64,000 nt of DNA from Steromphala cineraria (GCA_916613615.1 OU744724.1:29002171-29066170), one strand, 5' to 3'. Positions 1-12,435 are shown, counted from the stretch's first letter. The notes: generated by a model from the letters alone, not told the origin. Numbers and translations are program-made.

Positions 1-643
1 TTTTACTAATGTTATCATAATTATTTTCAAAAATATCTATATCTTTTATTTTAACTGGATATTGTATTTCATATTTATCAAACTCATGTTCATTTGGTTT
101 GTATTTGCTTACTCTTTGTGGATCTTTTTGCGGTTTAGTAAAATAAGATATAATACACCAAAGAAAACATTTTTGATCATCGTTTTGTATGTTAACTATC
201 TTATTAGATCTAAACGTTAATTTAAGATAAGAGCTACCCCTCAATGATCTTGTTTTTACAATATTTAACTCAGTTTGATTTCTTTCATCAAATACAAAAC
301 CACTTCCTCTTTCTTGAAACTTATCTAACCATGCATTAAAATTATGTTTAGTTTCATTTAAAAAAGAAGACAGTTGATTTTTAGAATTAAGTTGTTTATA
401 AATAGATCTATAATAAGTTGTTATATTATATCTAGAATCAAAAGTCATGGGTATATACATTTTAACATGAAATACTAATTGAATTTTATTAGTTCCTTCT
501 GTTATTTTATCTGTTATTAATGGTTCTAACTCATTGAAATATACATCAATGTTTTCACCACTTATTTCAAATTTATGACTTATAGTACCAACACTTTTTG
601 TAGAATAGTAATCTTTATTACTTGGTTGCTTTTTCTCTGTCAT
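1..643 (-). CDS. Partial ORF resembling a Polinton/adintovirus-like mobile-element protein
   Basis: Starts at the ATG at 641-643 and stays open for 214 codons to the window edge, so the C-terminus is missing. No introns are seen and third positions are almost all A/T, unlike the spliced genes here. The visible part has a Lys-rich start, a Trp/Phe-rich stretch near residue 120 (NAWLDKFQERGSGF), a RGSSYLKL motif, then NIQNDDQKCFLW and a PQRVSKY motif. From memory of the family, this motif order is found in large uncharacterised invertebrate and cnidarian proteins associated with type-B DNA polymerase and zinc-finger/endonuclease VII domains in virus-like transposons. No polymerase domain lies inside the window, so the assignment is inference. 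It may be an intact or decayed element copy. Confidence 0.55.
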   Translation of the reverse strand, partial: MTEKKQPSNKDYYSTKSVGTISHKFEISGENIDVYFNELEPLITDKITEGTNKIQLVFHVKMYIPMTFDSRYNITTYYRSIYKQLNSKNQLSSFLNETKHNFNAWLDKFQERGSGFVFDERNQTELNIVKTRSLRGSSYLKLTFRSNKIVNIQNDDQKCFLWCIISYFTKPQKDPQRVSKYKPNEHEFDKYEIQYPVKIKDIDIFENNYDNISK

Positions 644-3001
644 TTTTTAAGGTAATACATTTAATAACCAAAATTATTTTTATATATTTTTTTTTATTGT
701 TCTTATATTTGTTGTATATTATTATTTTTTACTGTTCTTATTTTTTTTTCTCACTATTTCAATTTTCCCGTACCCCCCTACTACCCTAACCTAGGAGCAT
801 TTTTTTTGAGTGCGCGCCCAACCCGCAATTTGCCTATACTACTCGCTATGCTACATTACCAGTTAATGTTATTCAGAAACATCATTATAAAAATAAGGAA
901 TTATTAGATATCAGACTCTTGCTTTTTGATATCAAAAATCATTATTACATTATTCATATATTTTTTCAGTGGATAGTTTGTAATTTAATGCCCAAAAAAT
1001 AGAATAATAGATAAGTCGTTAATGTCATATTCTTACTATCGTATATGTCTAACGTATTATGATAATCTCTTTCAACATCATAGATGACATTCTTGATTAA
1101 GATTTTATGAAATATGAGAAGTGTTCAGTAAAACCTTTTTTCCCAGTACCAGAAACTGGTAATCCTGACACTAACTCATCCTTTTTAAAAAGTATATCAA
1201 TGAATGATCGCCTGAGGTCAAAAGACATTATTTTTTATTGAAGCAGTCTAAATATATGACACAACATACAAGACACAGTGCTGACGCCATTGTCACTCAA
1301 TACATACCGACAAACTGGTCACCGGCGGTAACATAAAATGATCATGTGATATACCACTTTCATCAGTGATTAGGAATGTGTATCCCTCATCAGTTCTTAT
1401 CGTTAAGGAGGACTAAAATGGTCTATAGCCACTTTGGGGATTCATGAAAAGGGGCTTGCAATTTGAATTAGATTCACCTTTGAATTTTCGAAAGAACGAC
1501 GGTAACCTGCCTAAATACAGCTTTTTAAATACACTGCCTAATTAGCCGCGGCGAACAGAATTTGTGGTCACTGAATCGTGTCACGAGCGTATCTACCTTC
1601 TATGACGTAGGAGAAGGGGAGTAGTTTCACCCTTTTCACCGTTCATTTTACATACAAATAGTTACAAAATACATTCAAGTTTTATTTATTCCGAAAGCAT
1701 AGATATCCGACGGCTCAATAATAGTTTATTCAAGCTAATTTGTATTGTATAAACATGTCGCATTGTATATTTCAAAACCCTATAAATGACGCAACAAGGC
1801 TTCATCTTGATAAAATTTCCTTGTTATATTGGCACCGTTGTGGCTAGACTTGTCTGTTTAAAGTGATAATCTGATGGTCTGTTGTTTGCTGAATCTTACA
1901 TAACATACACTGACTGTTATTTCTGACGGTGACAAATAACAAATTGTTTATATTTTCAGTGACCAAACCGAATATTTTCTAAAAAAGAATACCTAAATAA
2001 TGTTACATTTTTGTGAGTTTACTGCAAAATAAAGATTTATTCTAAAGAGCCATTAGACGGTGGATAATTTTACCATGGTGATATGAATGGAAAGGAAAAG
2101 TGTGGACGGTTAAATGTTATTTATTATGATATCTTTATTTTCATGAAATTTATAGACGCCACAGTGAATAATCTATAGTAAGTTATGATCAATATCCGTA
2201 TTTTTACAACACATGTCAAGAATAGAATAATAAAACATACATTATTGTTACCAGTGATTGATATATTTATGATATATAAGGTTTCGATTCGTATTGAAAA
2301 TGCAACAATGTTATATATATGATCACATTCCGCACAATGGTACAGTCACATCCATTAAAACGAATCCGCAAACAAAATTGACTCACCGTTTTATAAAGTT
2401 CGAGTTTAGCGTATTTCTTAGATGTTAATGTACTTGCTTCTGCTATTTTTATAAATCAGAATTTAACACATAAATTGTTTAGGTTTTAAGGGGGTTTATC
2501 TCCAGGCAATATGGTAGATACGCAAGTGGCGACAGGCCTGGTCACGCTCTAATGAGTTTTCAAAGTGTTCGCCTGGTAATTTCTGGCGATAACGATCTAT
2601 CATTCCTGGAAAAAATACATTACATAACCTCTTTAGCAATTTCAGACAATAAATACCACCAATCCGGTCACCAGCGTTGATATGAAATGGGTATGTGATA
2701 TACAGCTTTGATCGCTGAATAGGACTTTGATGTTTCCGACTTTGAATCTACAGATGTATGTGCGTTCAGATTGTACAGCCGAGCTGTAGGCGACACTGAA
2801 TAATTGATGTTTAACAGTTTTCTCCTCTCCCTCCCCCAATTAAATCAGTGCAGCAAAATGACACATCACACGTTAAAACATACTATACTTCGATTCCTTT
2901 TTAATCTTCGTGAAACAATCGGGACTTTATGGCCCTTTACATAACCGGAAGTCCTTACTTGTGGTAATTTGTCTCCTAGAGCGAGACGGTAGGACAGCGA
3001 G
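644..3001. other. Intergenic stretch upstream of the virus-like ORF
   Basis: No gene recognised. The first 200 bases are T-rich, with a short C-rich run (765-780) and a GC-richer patch (806-835) that could be the end of the mobile element whose ORF points leftward. The rest is AT-rich. GC rises at 2940-3060, just before the candidate first exon on the plus strand, as might be expected at a promoter. Confidence 0.4.
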
Positions 3002-3065
3002 ATGTTGGGTAGTAAAGCGGGTCAAGGGTTAATTAACGAAGTAATGGCGGCGGCCTTTGTATCAG
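3002..3065 (+). CDS. Candidate first coding exon of the plus-strand gene ending at 7359
   Basis: ATG followed by 21 codons (MLGSKAGQGLINEVMAAAF, then V-S) and one extra base, ending at a good donor (TCAG|GTATGT). It lies in a locally GC-rich patch, as a 5' exon might. It ends in phase 1, while the next exon I can support (5890) needs phase 2, so at least one unseen exon must lie between if they belong together. The link is inferred only from strand and proximity, and the exon could also be chance. Confidence 0.3.
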
Positions 3066-5889
3066 GTATGTAGGCAAAGCAATACACAATAAAGAGGAAC
3101 ATAGGGGCAATCTCCCACCCTAAAGTAAACGAGATGAAGCTGCTGAGTTCTCCAAATCAAGTTCAAATGTCTTTGAATAAAACGAACGAGCCGATCAACA
3201 GAGAGAGAGAAAGAAAATAAGTCACGTGCTGGGTTACATAGAACATTTACAAATAGATAAAACAAATTAAAACAGTATAAGCATCTTATGAATTACATAC
3301 ATATATATTTTGTTAAAACAAAAACATATGGTTGGTTATGAGAGACTACAACATATGAAATATAAATACAACAAAATTTACTATGAAATATATTTAACCT
3401 AACATAAAAAAAAAATTCCTTTTTCTGAAATAAATCTGCAGCTTTTGGCAACAATACATAAAAACTCTGGACTGAACATTATTAAGCTAGATTAAAAGGC
3501 ACAAAATCTTGACAAATGTCCACATTAATAGATAAAATCTCTTGTCTATGGTTAAATACTGTGGACAATAGAACATGGTACTCAACTTTAACAGCGTAAA
3601 AACAAATATAAGACATATACTCTTTCAGCTAATGGTAAATTAGTAAAACGTCTCGTTTTAACTCGTAACTCAAGTTACTGCCGACAATTGTATTCATGAG
3701 GATCGGGATTATCCATGCGTTAATCCTTCTAAGACAATCGACTGTTCTCGATTAACTTCTTTGAGAGGCATGATATAAGTTGGAATGACAGTAATGCAGA
3801 GGAATATATGGATGACAACTTCTTTGTTCATTGCATGCGGCTTTTCAACACAGATTCTTGTAAACTTTGCATTCAATGACCAAAGAAGTTGTCATCCATA
3901 TATTCCTCTGCATTATTCTCGATAAGTGGAAGTGACATTCACGCGGGATCGACAAGATTTTTGCCGATTTTTAATCAGCGTACTTAAATGGTTGATCCCA
4001 CTTGTATGAACCTGAACCATTTTAAAGTACAAGACTTTTGACATACTGATAACTGGTAATTTGGCAGCAACACTGAATGACTCGACCAATAAACTACTTG
4101 TTAAACCTGTAAAAGATGAACGATTTTGAAAAATCAATGCGGTATATGACACCATCAGTCAGAAGTCGCTGTTGTACATAAAAAATAATTCATAAACTTT
4201 TCTCTGACTGTTTCAGTCGGGTGTTATCATAATTATAAACTTACCCGTGAAAAAATAAACACTGTAATATTTACATTCATGACAGAATTACAAAATCTAC
4301 ATAGAGGTTGTCTCTTCTCATTAAAGGTATGCGGCCCGGAAGGTGAAATTCTCAAAATTCTCAATTCGCACATAAATTAATGCACATATATCGGCAAAAC
4401 TGATCACAGATAATCAATATTACATATGTGGTCTTGTTCTATTTCACTTATACCTTGAAAATAGACCATTAGACTTGATTTGATGAAAACATTTTATATT
4501 ACTACTGCTACTGGTTGTACCATTTCAGTTATGCCTTACCATACTGGCATGTGAGATTGTCGCGATGATTAATAAGCCATCTTTATTTCCTTCAAATGTA
4601 TTAAAAAATTGTGTCCTGTCTAAATTACCCAGTGTTGTCCAAAAACCGAGAATATCATGATCAGTAATTATTCCTTCTTCCTGTTGTCTCCAAAATTCAA
4701 CAAAATCAAATATGATATCACGAATTCTTTAAAGGGGCTTTGCGTCTTCAAAAAAAATGTGTCTCATACTTATCGACTGAGGCTTCGTTAGCTCGTTAGC
4801 GGCAGAGCGTGCGAGCTCAGCGCAGCGCTAATAAAAACATACGCTGTGAGGAGCTTAGAGCTCGTCATCGCAAGGGGCTTGATAGGCTTATTGTCGTCGA
4901 TTGATTGAATCAACTTTTTGACTTGTTTTTATAACTAAACACTTCAAGGTGTCATATTTTAAAGTGTACACAGGAGATTACTCAATCAAGATTGAGTCAT
5001 CTCAATAACTTTGACAGTGAGTTGTTGTTATTTCGAAATACTTCAAAGCGTCAAAGGTGTATAACTATGAGACCGTTTCTGGATTGTCAACAATCTCTTC
5101 ATTTTAGAATTATTTCCCTGATAATTATAGCAAAAACATGTATGTTGTGGATCATCGTTAAATTGCATTTTGCAACGGTATTTGAGACGGTCCGCCCAAA
5201 ATTATCACAATGATAAAGTAAATATATATAATGTCATAAGAGAACACTGTCACGACTCTAGATGATACATAAACGAAGGAATCCATTGAGATTCTAGCTG
5301 TAAATATACGTGCAATACCCTTACGCACTGTAGTGTAGTCTAAATAACTTTGATTTCTTTCGTATGCTAGACTTGAATACGCATTGGTGAAGAATGATTT
5401 TGGCTACATCATAATTTAACATAAATTCCAATGGTTACCTAGGGAACGACGGGAACAATTAAATATACAAAACATTTATATACTTATGTGCATAGTTATG
5501 TGAATGTTATGTTCAGTTAATATTAGTAAAAGACTTGTATTTGAATTATGTGCTTCAAGCTGATATAATTTCTATTCAATCTGAAAAGTTTTACAATGAT
5601 CCATTCAGAACTCATCTGACCTGACCTGACATTACAGGGAAGAACATTTTCATGAATAATGAATAATTATTGCCGTATTGGCAACATACTTGTACATAAT
5701 TTTACAGAATTATCAAATGAACACAATTAACGAAATATGTTTTTGAAAGGTATTATAACATCATAATCATGTACAATTTAAAAGCCACATGCAATACATA
5801 AACTATGTGAAAAGAAAGACGCATGGAAAATAAATGTTGTTATGCAATATCATGTTCAAATTATAATAATCGCACTTGTATTTTTCCAG
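3066..5889. other. Intron or intergenic stretch
   Basis: No exon supported. It holds the hairpin at 3793-3914 and a GC-richer repeat-like patch at about 4730-4880 that contains the string GCTCGTTAGCGGC, which recurs at 7269-7281 inside the last exon of the plus-strand gene. A short motif near 4980-5030 (GATTGAGT.ATCTCA then GACAGTGAGTTGTT) recurs near 8040-8075. The open frame at 4992-5213 shows no family signature. Confidence 0.4.
3793..3914. repeat. Foldback repeat with about 34-bp near-perfect arms
   Basis: The left arm begins AATGCAGAGGAATATATGGA at 3793 and the right arm ends with its reverse complement at 3914. The 34-bp inner run up to CTTCTTTG is perfectly inverted, then pairing continues with one mismatch through TCATTG. 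The spacer is about 40 bases. This is typical of a foldback MITE remnant. No target-site duplication was identified. Confidence 0.75.
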
Positions 5890-7359
5890 AAAAATTGCTT
5901 CACCAGATTCGATCCGACCTGTGCCGTCGGATACAGACTTTTCGCCGCCAGGTGCAGATGTGATTGTGTCCACACCAGTCAGGGGGACCAACCTGGATTT
6001 ATCCATGGCTTTAGGTGGGTAAACATGAGTAAACCTGAAGTGATGAGTGAATATAACACACTACAGTAAATACCGTGTTAATAATGTACTGGAGCATTTA
6101 CACTTTACAACGTCTTGGTAACCAAAATGGATGAATTCCTCCATAATCATCGTTTATTTTATCTTGCGTTATAAGTTGACAACCAAAACCAAATACATTC
6201 TTTCCTCATTTTTTTTAGTAGTTGTACAAAATGATTACATTTTCATTTATAAATACAGATGCTGGGGCGAGCACAAGCGTGACCGATTTGGAATCCAGTC
6301 ACATCTCTTACGCTGATGAGTTGATGGAACTCGATCTTCAGCAGGAAGACAGAGGGTAAGTGAGATTTTATATAGGTGCAATATGATATTAATTTTATTT
6401 TTGGATGTTTCTTTTGTTAGATTGTCTGGATATTGAAACTCATTGTGATAATGAATATGACAATATTCTTATCCCGGAACGTAATGTTTTGATTAAATAA
6501 GATAATTAATGACTTATTTCCGGTTAAAATTATGGTGGTCAATAAAACCTACCTACCTGTTTATTCCAGCTCGTCAACTGCAGCCAGCGAAGTGGAACGA
6601 GATAGCAGTGATTGTTTGAACCAGACCATGTAAGTACTATACACATAATTGATGTAACGTTATGTTAATTGATCTGTTCTGTTCTGAGGACAGCTGTGCT
6701 TTATTGCTATGTGGCTGACTGATTGATTATAACCTATTAGATAACACTTGTTATTTAGGACTGCCGGTTGACCCGATATCCTTACTGATCGTGTACTTAT
6801 GATGTTCGAAATGAATCAAGTGTTAATTTTATTTTCAATCATTTTGCTAATAAAAGAAAATTTACTTAAAAAAGAACTACATTCTAAAAATATTTGAATA
6901 TCGTGATGACGTGTTGCAAATATTGAAATGTTAGTAAATTGCTAATAGCCTTATTTTGTATCTGGGTCGTAAAGCGATGTAAGTATTGTAATATGGCACC
7001 AGGACAAGTCCCTTTTAGTTATGCATTATGTATTCTCTTTCATGTTTAGGGCCACCATTGGGGAGTCAGTTGACATTGCTGCTACAGAAGATGACCTGCT
7101 CCTCCTATCAACCCCCCAGACTGAGCTACAGGAAACCGAGATACCAGAATCTACTGAGTCCATACTCGACCTGGTCAAGTCCGAGAAGTGCATAGCTTAT
7201 GTGGATAGTGTGATTGACCTGGTGAAGCGAATCCTACACCCTTCTCAGCTCACCGTCTCAGCAGCGAAGCTCGTTAGCGGCCAGGCTAATCCGCGCGGTC
7301 TTATGCACGAGTACGAGTACGGACGCAAACCCCCTTTAACAATTTACATCTGTCATTAA
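5890..7359 (+). CDS. Unidentified multi-exon gene, acidic Ser/Thr-rich protein (3' part)
   Basis: Four exons join in one frame with compatible phases: 5890-6014 (acceptor TTTTTCCAG, donor GTGGGT), 6259-6355 (donor GTAAGT), 6570-6629 (donor GTAAGT) and 7050-7359 (acceptor GTTTAG, stop at 7357-7359). The alternative frame of the first exon hits a stop in the second, which supports this choice. The visible product is about 195 residues, rich in D, E, S and T, with no transmembrane segment. Pieces include PDSIRPVPSDTDFSPPGADV, HISYADELMELDLQQED and an amphipathic stretch (LVKSEKCIAYVDSVIDLVKR). It looks largely disordered. I do not recognise the family. The 5' end is missing. The last 30 or so codons may read into a repeat (GCTCGTTAGCGGC, also near 4790), so the native C-terminus may lie elsewhere. 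Confidence 0.6.
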
Positions 7360-7828
7360 AACTTCGTGTATAACGATATGACGTGTATTGGCATGGAGAT
7401 TTTCATGATTTCATTCGGCCGTCTTTAAATTTAAACACCCACAAACTACAGAGAAGTCAAAGGGCTTTCACAACACCATAAAGTGATATATCTCTCCTGT
7501 ATGAATGAGGAAAACAAGTAATGATGAGTTAACGATATTCATAACTTCACACATACGCTACAAAAAGTCAAATTACACTTTATGCAAAAGGATATTATTT
7601 CATTTTTTAACCAGTGCAAAACACCGCTATACGTTTTACGACAGTGTTGAAGGTAGACATGAAGTATCTGAAAAGGAATAGTATGCGTTGTTAAAGTTTG
7701 AATAACAAATAACAAATCAGGTAGTAAAATCAATTTGGACCGAATACGGCAGATTTGAGTTTCTCAATCTATTATGATTAAATGCTGTACTGCCGACATG
7801 CAGACAATGTCTACAATCACTCTCAACC
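7360..7828. other. Non-coding stretch after the plus-strand gene
   Basis: AT-rich, with no exon or repeat recognised apart from short runs. Probably 3' UTR and intergenic sequence. Confidence 0.4.
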
Positions 7829-8004
7829 CCTGATCGGATCGACCGCAGTTTGACTGCAATCTGATCACGGTTGATCGCGATCAGATTGCAGTCAGACCGC
7901 GGTTGACCGCGATCAAACTGCAGTCAGACCGCGGTTGACCGCGATCAAACTGCAATCTGAATGCAGTTGATCGCGATCAGACTGCAATCAGACCGCGGTT
8001 TTCA
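7829..8004. repeat. 32-bp tandem repeat of alternating palindromes
   Basis: Between five and six units. The string CAGACCGCGG recurs at 7893 and 7925, and the corresponding unit at about 7957 is diverged. CAATCAGACCGCGG begins again near 7985, which fits a 32-bp period. Each unit pairs CCGCGG with a TGATCGCGATCA- or GACCGCGATC-type palindrome and contains CTGCAGTCAGA-like arms. It is strikingly GC-rich and CpG-rich in an AT-rich neighbourhood. No coding potential. Confidence 0.85.
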
Positions 8005-8624
8005 GGTAACTAATTCTGCAAGGGTCTGTATATCATGATTGATTGAGTTATCTCACTGTGACAGTGAGTTGTTTTGGTAACAAATTAATGCATCTACAAA
8101 TTCTGAATAGAATAGCTTTTGCATATGTCATAACATTATTAAATCATCATTACAACACATTTTCTTGTATTGAATAACTGTTTTCAATTGGAAATTTATA
8201 ATTAATTTCCATTTCAATTACTAAAATATAAAACAAATAAAATAAAAATGTGTTGTCTTTCAAATGTCCTGTAACAATAGACATGCAACCGCAAGAACAT
8301 ATTCTTTGACATATAATTAATAATTAACATTATTATTTTTAAAAATAAATGTAATCTATTATATACCAATTCGTTTATTAAACAGTGTGCTGTTTCAAAC
8401 TGCGTAAGAAATATCAGTTATACTTAGTTTCCAAAATATGATAATATTCACGATAATGTGAGGATAATGAAGGGTAGTCCAGCAAAATAGATGTCTCCTT
8501 CGGGTGCGCAGTCATCGCACATATACCGAAGTTTAGATAATCATTATCTAAATGAGGGACAGTCATGTAATTTGAAAAAGCATCGATTACGATTTGGTTA
8601 TTTGTCACCAATACGTTATCGATA
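8005..8624. other. AT-rich non-coding stretch
   Basis: Nothing recognised beyond a second copy of the short GATTGAGTTATCTCA / GACAGTGAGTTGTT motif near 8040-8075. The small open frame at 8414-8611 (minus) has no family signature. Confidence 0.35.
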
Positions 8625-9230
8625 ACACAGACAGACAGATATAGTTTATTATAGTGTCACAAGTTAAATATACATTGTAAAAAGCATGATTAAAAGACAT
8701 AATATATATTTAACAACCAGCCAATGTTTGGCTTATGAGACACTTTACAAGATAAAACAATATATTCGTAAATATAGGTATGTAAAAGAAGCGATAATAC
8801 AGGCTTAAAATTTTTTTAAAAATAGATAAATAAGTAAATACATGTAAGAGTTATAAAAATATTTGCCTTCTAAAAAACATATTCCTTATTGTTGTACTGA
8901 TACATTTAATGCGTTTTGGGCTGTTTTCCGATAAATAGGTCCTAAGGCCCCGTTGCATTATAACAATCTAAATTAAAATTGCTTCTTTGATCATTGTAAA
9001 AGTGGCATTCTGAAATAAAATGAACTTCTGTTTCAACATTTTGACAAAATCGACAAATTCTACTCTCTAATGGGGTGGGGGGTCTGCAGTGTCGTCCTGT
9101 CTCTACGTATAAGGGGAGGCTTCCACATCGTAGGCGATGGATTATCTTCGTTTTCTCTTGATTAACATTCAGACGCCATTTAGAACACCACGTTGTTACC
9201 ACATCCAATATTCGCTGCAGCTTGTTAAGT
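8625..9230 (-). mobile_element. Decayed non-LTR retrotransposon (LINE), 3' part
   Basis: The minus-strand frame at 8942-9208 joins a fragment of the reverse transcriptase (TWCSKWRLNVNQEKTKI) directly to the C-terminal Cys/His region of LINE ORF2 (LPLYVETGRHC, ESRICRFCQN, then EVHFISECHFYND). In intact elements about 150 residues separate these parts, so an internal deletion is likely. The AT-rich tract 8640-8940 with short ACAGACAGA repeats fits the 3' UTR and tail. Inactive relic. Confidence 0.75.
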
Positions 9231-11156
9231 TGAGATATTTTTTTCTATTTAATTTTGTATTCTGTAGATCGTAAATAAGAACCATATAAGAAGTGATCAA
9301 TAATGGAAATTTGTTGCGGACGATGAAACGTTCACCTACTGATTTTCATTAGTTAGATATAATGTTCTACAGCCTCATTTGGTTTTGAAAGCTAGACATT
9401 CTGTCGGGGATTGAAATAACGTTTAATTGGCGGCAATTGTCTTGTATATGTCTTGTATGTGTATCCATCGTCCACTCAACCAGACAGGATGTCGCCATCA
9501 AACAGTGACCCGGCAGTTATATGACCTGTTACGACACATGACTAGAGTCACTGGACGTCAATAAACTGACGTCTCACACCTGTTATCTGTTACATCCGGC
9601 TCCATAATACACAACATCAAATGACAGTTCCCCGTTATATCAAGTGTTATTTCAGGCTGTTCAGTGTATCACACATATTCAAAACGATGTTATTTAACCA
9701 TGAAAAATCACAAAACAAAATGAATAGATGACAAAATTGTTTCAATTTCCAAACCTCTTACCTTTCCTATCTATAAGATGTCTCGGCAGTTATTATGAGC
9801 AGCAACGTTTTTATAAAGTGATTGGTTTAAACATTGTTATTTTTTTAAAACAATAAACACAAACAATTGGCGAACGGGCTGTACAACGCTTATTTGAGTA
9901 TCCACTCTTATGCACGATTCATAAATCTGAACACAAACACAAGAAATTGTGAAAATTCAAAAGCTAAGGGATCCGTTTAAATGTTTACATGTAGGTTTTC
10001 AAATGTTAATTATCTGGTATGCCTCATTTTGAAGTTGTCTACGGCATCAGCTAGATGAAACCAAATTAATTGAAAAATGATTTAACCCACACTGTTACTC
10101 TTCACTACCGTATAGACACAGGTTTCGCCAATCATTTGTAGCAAATAGTATACGTAGCTTAATAGAAAATTCCCGTGTCCTTTCTTAGTATAAACTATCC
10201 AATGAAGTTGAATGGTATTTTTTTAGAATTTTTGTTTGTTTAATGATTGATTATCTTCATATTTTACACTAGACAGAAATTATTCTTCAATTTGATAACT
10301 TTTTAAACAAACTTTTCAAAAACATTTGTATCACAATTTGTTGATAAAATTAAGTGTTTTATAAATTTAACTAAATTGAAACATGTTTATTTCCTAATTT
10401 GAAATTATTAAACAAACAATAGCCAAATACACATATTTTGTAAATAAACCATGACATGTTCCTTATCTTGTTTTTGGAGCGTTTTTTTTAAATGGTTATA
10501 CCACTCCGATATAAACAGATATATAACATTTTGTGGTGATTTAAACAAAGAGGACTCTAAATAAACAAGCTAGAAGGCGTTCATGATATACAGACAATAC
10601 TGTTTGTATACAATTTCCTTTTAAAAACACTTTACCGTTGTCATGTGATTCAGACATCAATTGAGATTGTATGAAAATAGCATAATTAAAATTTTTTTTT
10701 TATCAGAATTAGAAAATCCATAGCATTGTTTCACTGAGTAAGTTTCATGACGCTTTGTCAATACTCCAGTCATTAGCGAAACTTGAAAACTTACAATGTC
10801 TTGGCAAGCGCATTCGTTTGGATATAAAAATTAAAATACTCTTACGAAACTAAAACGTTATATATATGTATAGAGAGAGAGATTTTATTTATTACAGTCT
10901 CGCCCAATACAATATATGTCAAAAGTAGTGGATGTATTATTAACCAATCAGCGCGCATGATTAACGAGGGGATTCCCCTAAAGAAAAGCGAACCCTAAAC
11001 CGCTCTCTTCTCCCCATCTCAGCGGTAAAGCGTAGCTCAGCTCAATAATGAGCAGGCTTCTCAGCACGGGCCGAAGGCCATTTGTGTTTGGACGGCGGGT
11101 CCCTTTAATTAAATTTGATCTCTTTTTATCTTTTAAAACATTGTCATACTTCCCAC
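9231..11156. other. Intergenic stretch downstream of GRL copy A
   Basis: AT-rich. A direct search by eye for the conserved exon 3 and exon 4 of the GRL genes found none here. A GC-richer patch at 10900-11100 with CAGCGCGCATG and CTCAGCGG motifs looks like a dispersed repeat. Homology to the other GRL units stops near 11105. Confidence 0.5.
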
Positions 11157-12393
11157 CTGCCCAATTTCTTCAGGTGTTGCATTCTTTGTCCCTGTTGTTA
11201 GAATGATACTCGTAGAACCTTGAGCCTATAATAAATGAATAATATGTCAAAGGTACATCGATTATATCCTACATCTCATATAGATAAAGATAAATTTAGA
11301 ATTCAATCTATCCTGATGTAGGAAATAAACCCGCCATACCATTCTAATAAATTCAGTTTTGAATAAGTTCATGTACCTACCTCTTGATGAAGTCCTGCTG
11401 TGCTCAGAGTGAGAAGGGTGATGAAGAGGAAACAGGAAGTGAGCCAGAACAGGAAGGCTACAACAGTGATGGTGTCTTCTATGTTGGATACCAGCTGGTA
11501 CGAGATGAAACAAGCAATGACAGTTGCTAGGAGAAGAGAAAATCCTAGCATCCATTTGAAAGTCTCATTAATAATTTCTACAGCCTTTGACAGTTTTAGA
11601 TAATGAGATCTGAGCTCGGCTAACTGGCTTGGAATGTGCCATTGGCTTCCTCAATGTGTCTTGATAGAGTTTTTTGGAAATTGACAAACTGTGTTTTGAT
11701 CATTCGTGACACAACAATAACAAAGATGACAGGCAAAACCCATGCTCCAGTTTCGTAGAACACAAGGATTTCAACCAATGCTTTGGACCAAATGGCATCA
11801 GGAAAGGGGCGTGTCATGTTCATCGATATTTCCACTAGTTTTGAAAAATGCGTTTGAAAAGTTACAAACCCAATAAGTGTAAAATTTGTAAACGAAAATA
11901 ACCAGCCAACACTGGTCAGAATAATTGCATACTTGAAGGCGCACTTGTATTTGCAGTTGATACTGTCCGCCACTCCACTCAGAAAACAGGCGTCCCAATG
12001 CTTGAAGAACAACTGGAAATGTTGGAGTTTATGACATGATACAACCATGATGGTTGCATTGATTGCACATTGAAGATACCACATGGTAAGAATAGCACGT
12101 ACAGAAACCCCTTTGTCCAATGGGAAGAGACCAACTGCACTACGTATGGAGTTGAACCACAGTAGGAGGAGCACAAGGTAGCAGTACATGCGACTCCCGA
12201 CCCAGGAAAATGTCCACGATGCTGTGTTATCTTTGTAGTCTGCATCTGAAACTTTGTTCGTTCCTGGACTTGGGTCAAAGTATATACCAACTATCTTCAT
12301 GGAAAACAGGATAGGCTTGAGGTTGTTCTCGGTTGAGGTGAATTGTTTCCTTTTTCGGGAAATATCTTTAACCTTATCCTTTCTTCCTGTCAT
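11157..12393 (-). pseudogene. GRL copy A: gustatory-receptor-like pseudogene
   Basis: Exon 1 (11381-12393, longer open sequence to 12435) and exon 2 (11157-11225) align closely with copies B-D. A 1-bp deletion at about 11632 (GGAATGTGCC where the others read GGAAGAGTGCC) shifts the frame before transmembrane segment 5. The tract is exactly one base shorter than in B and C, and the correct frame resumes at 11551-11381 (MLGFSLLLATVIACFIS). Exons 3 and 4, which encode the last membrane segment and the TYhhhhhQF signature, are absent from all sequence to the left. Both defects point to a pseudogene. The frameshift alone could be a sequencing error, but the missing exons could not. TM1-TM4 are intact. 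Confidence 0.85.
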
Positions 12394-12435
12394 GTTGATA
12401 ACGTTTGACCGTGGTATGAAATGATTTTGGAACAC

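Noticed and set aside
5842..6069. Cys-rich frame QKNCFTRFDPTCAVGYRLF across the first exon of the plus-strand gene
   Set aside because: Joined to the next exon this frame hits a stop after about 19 codons, while another frame stays open through all four exons.
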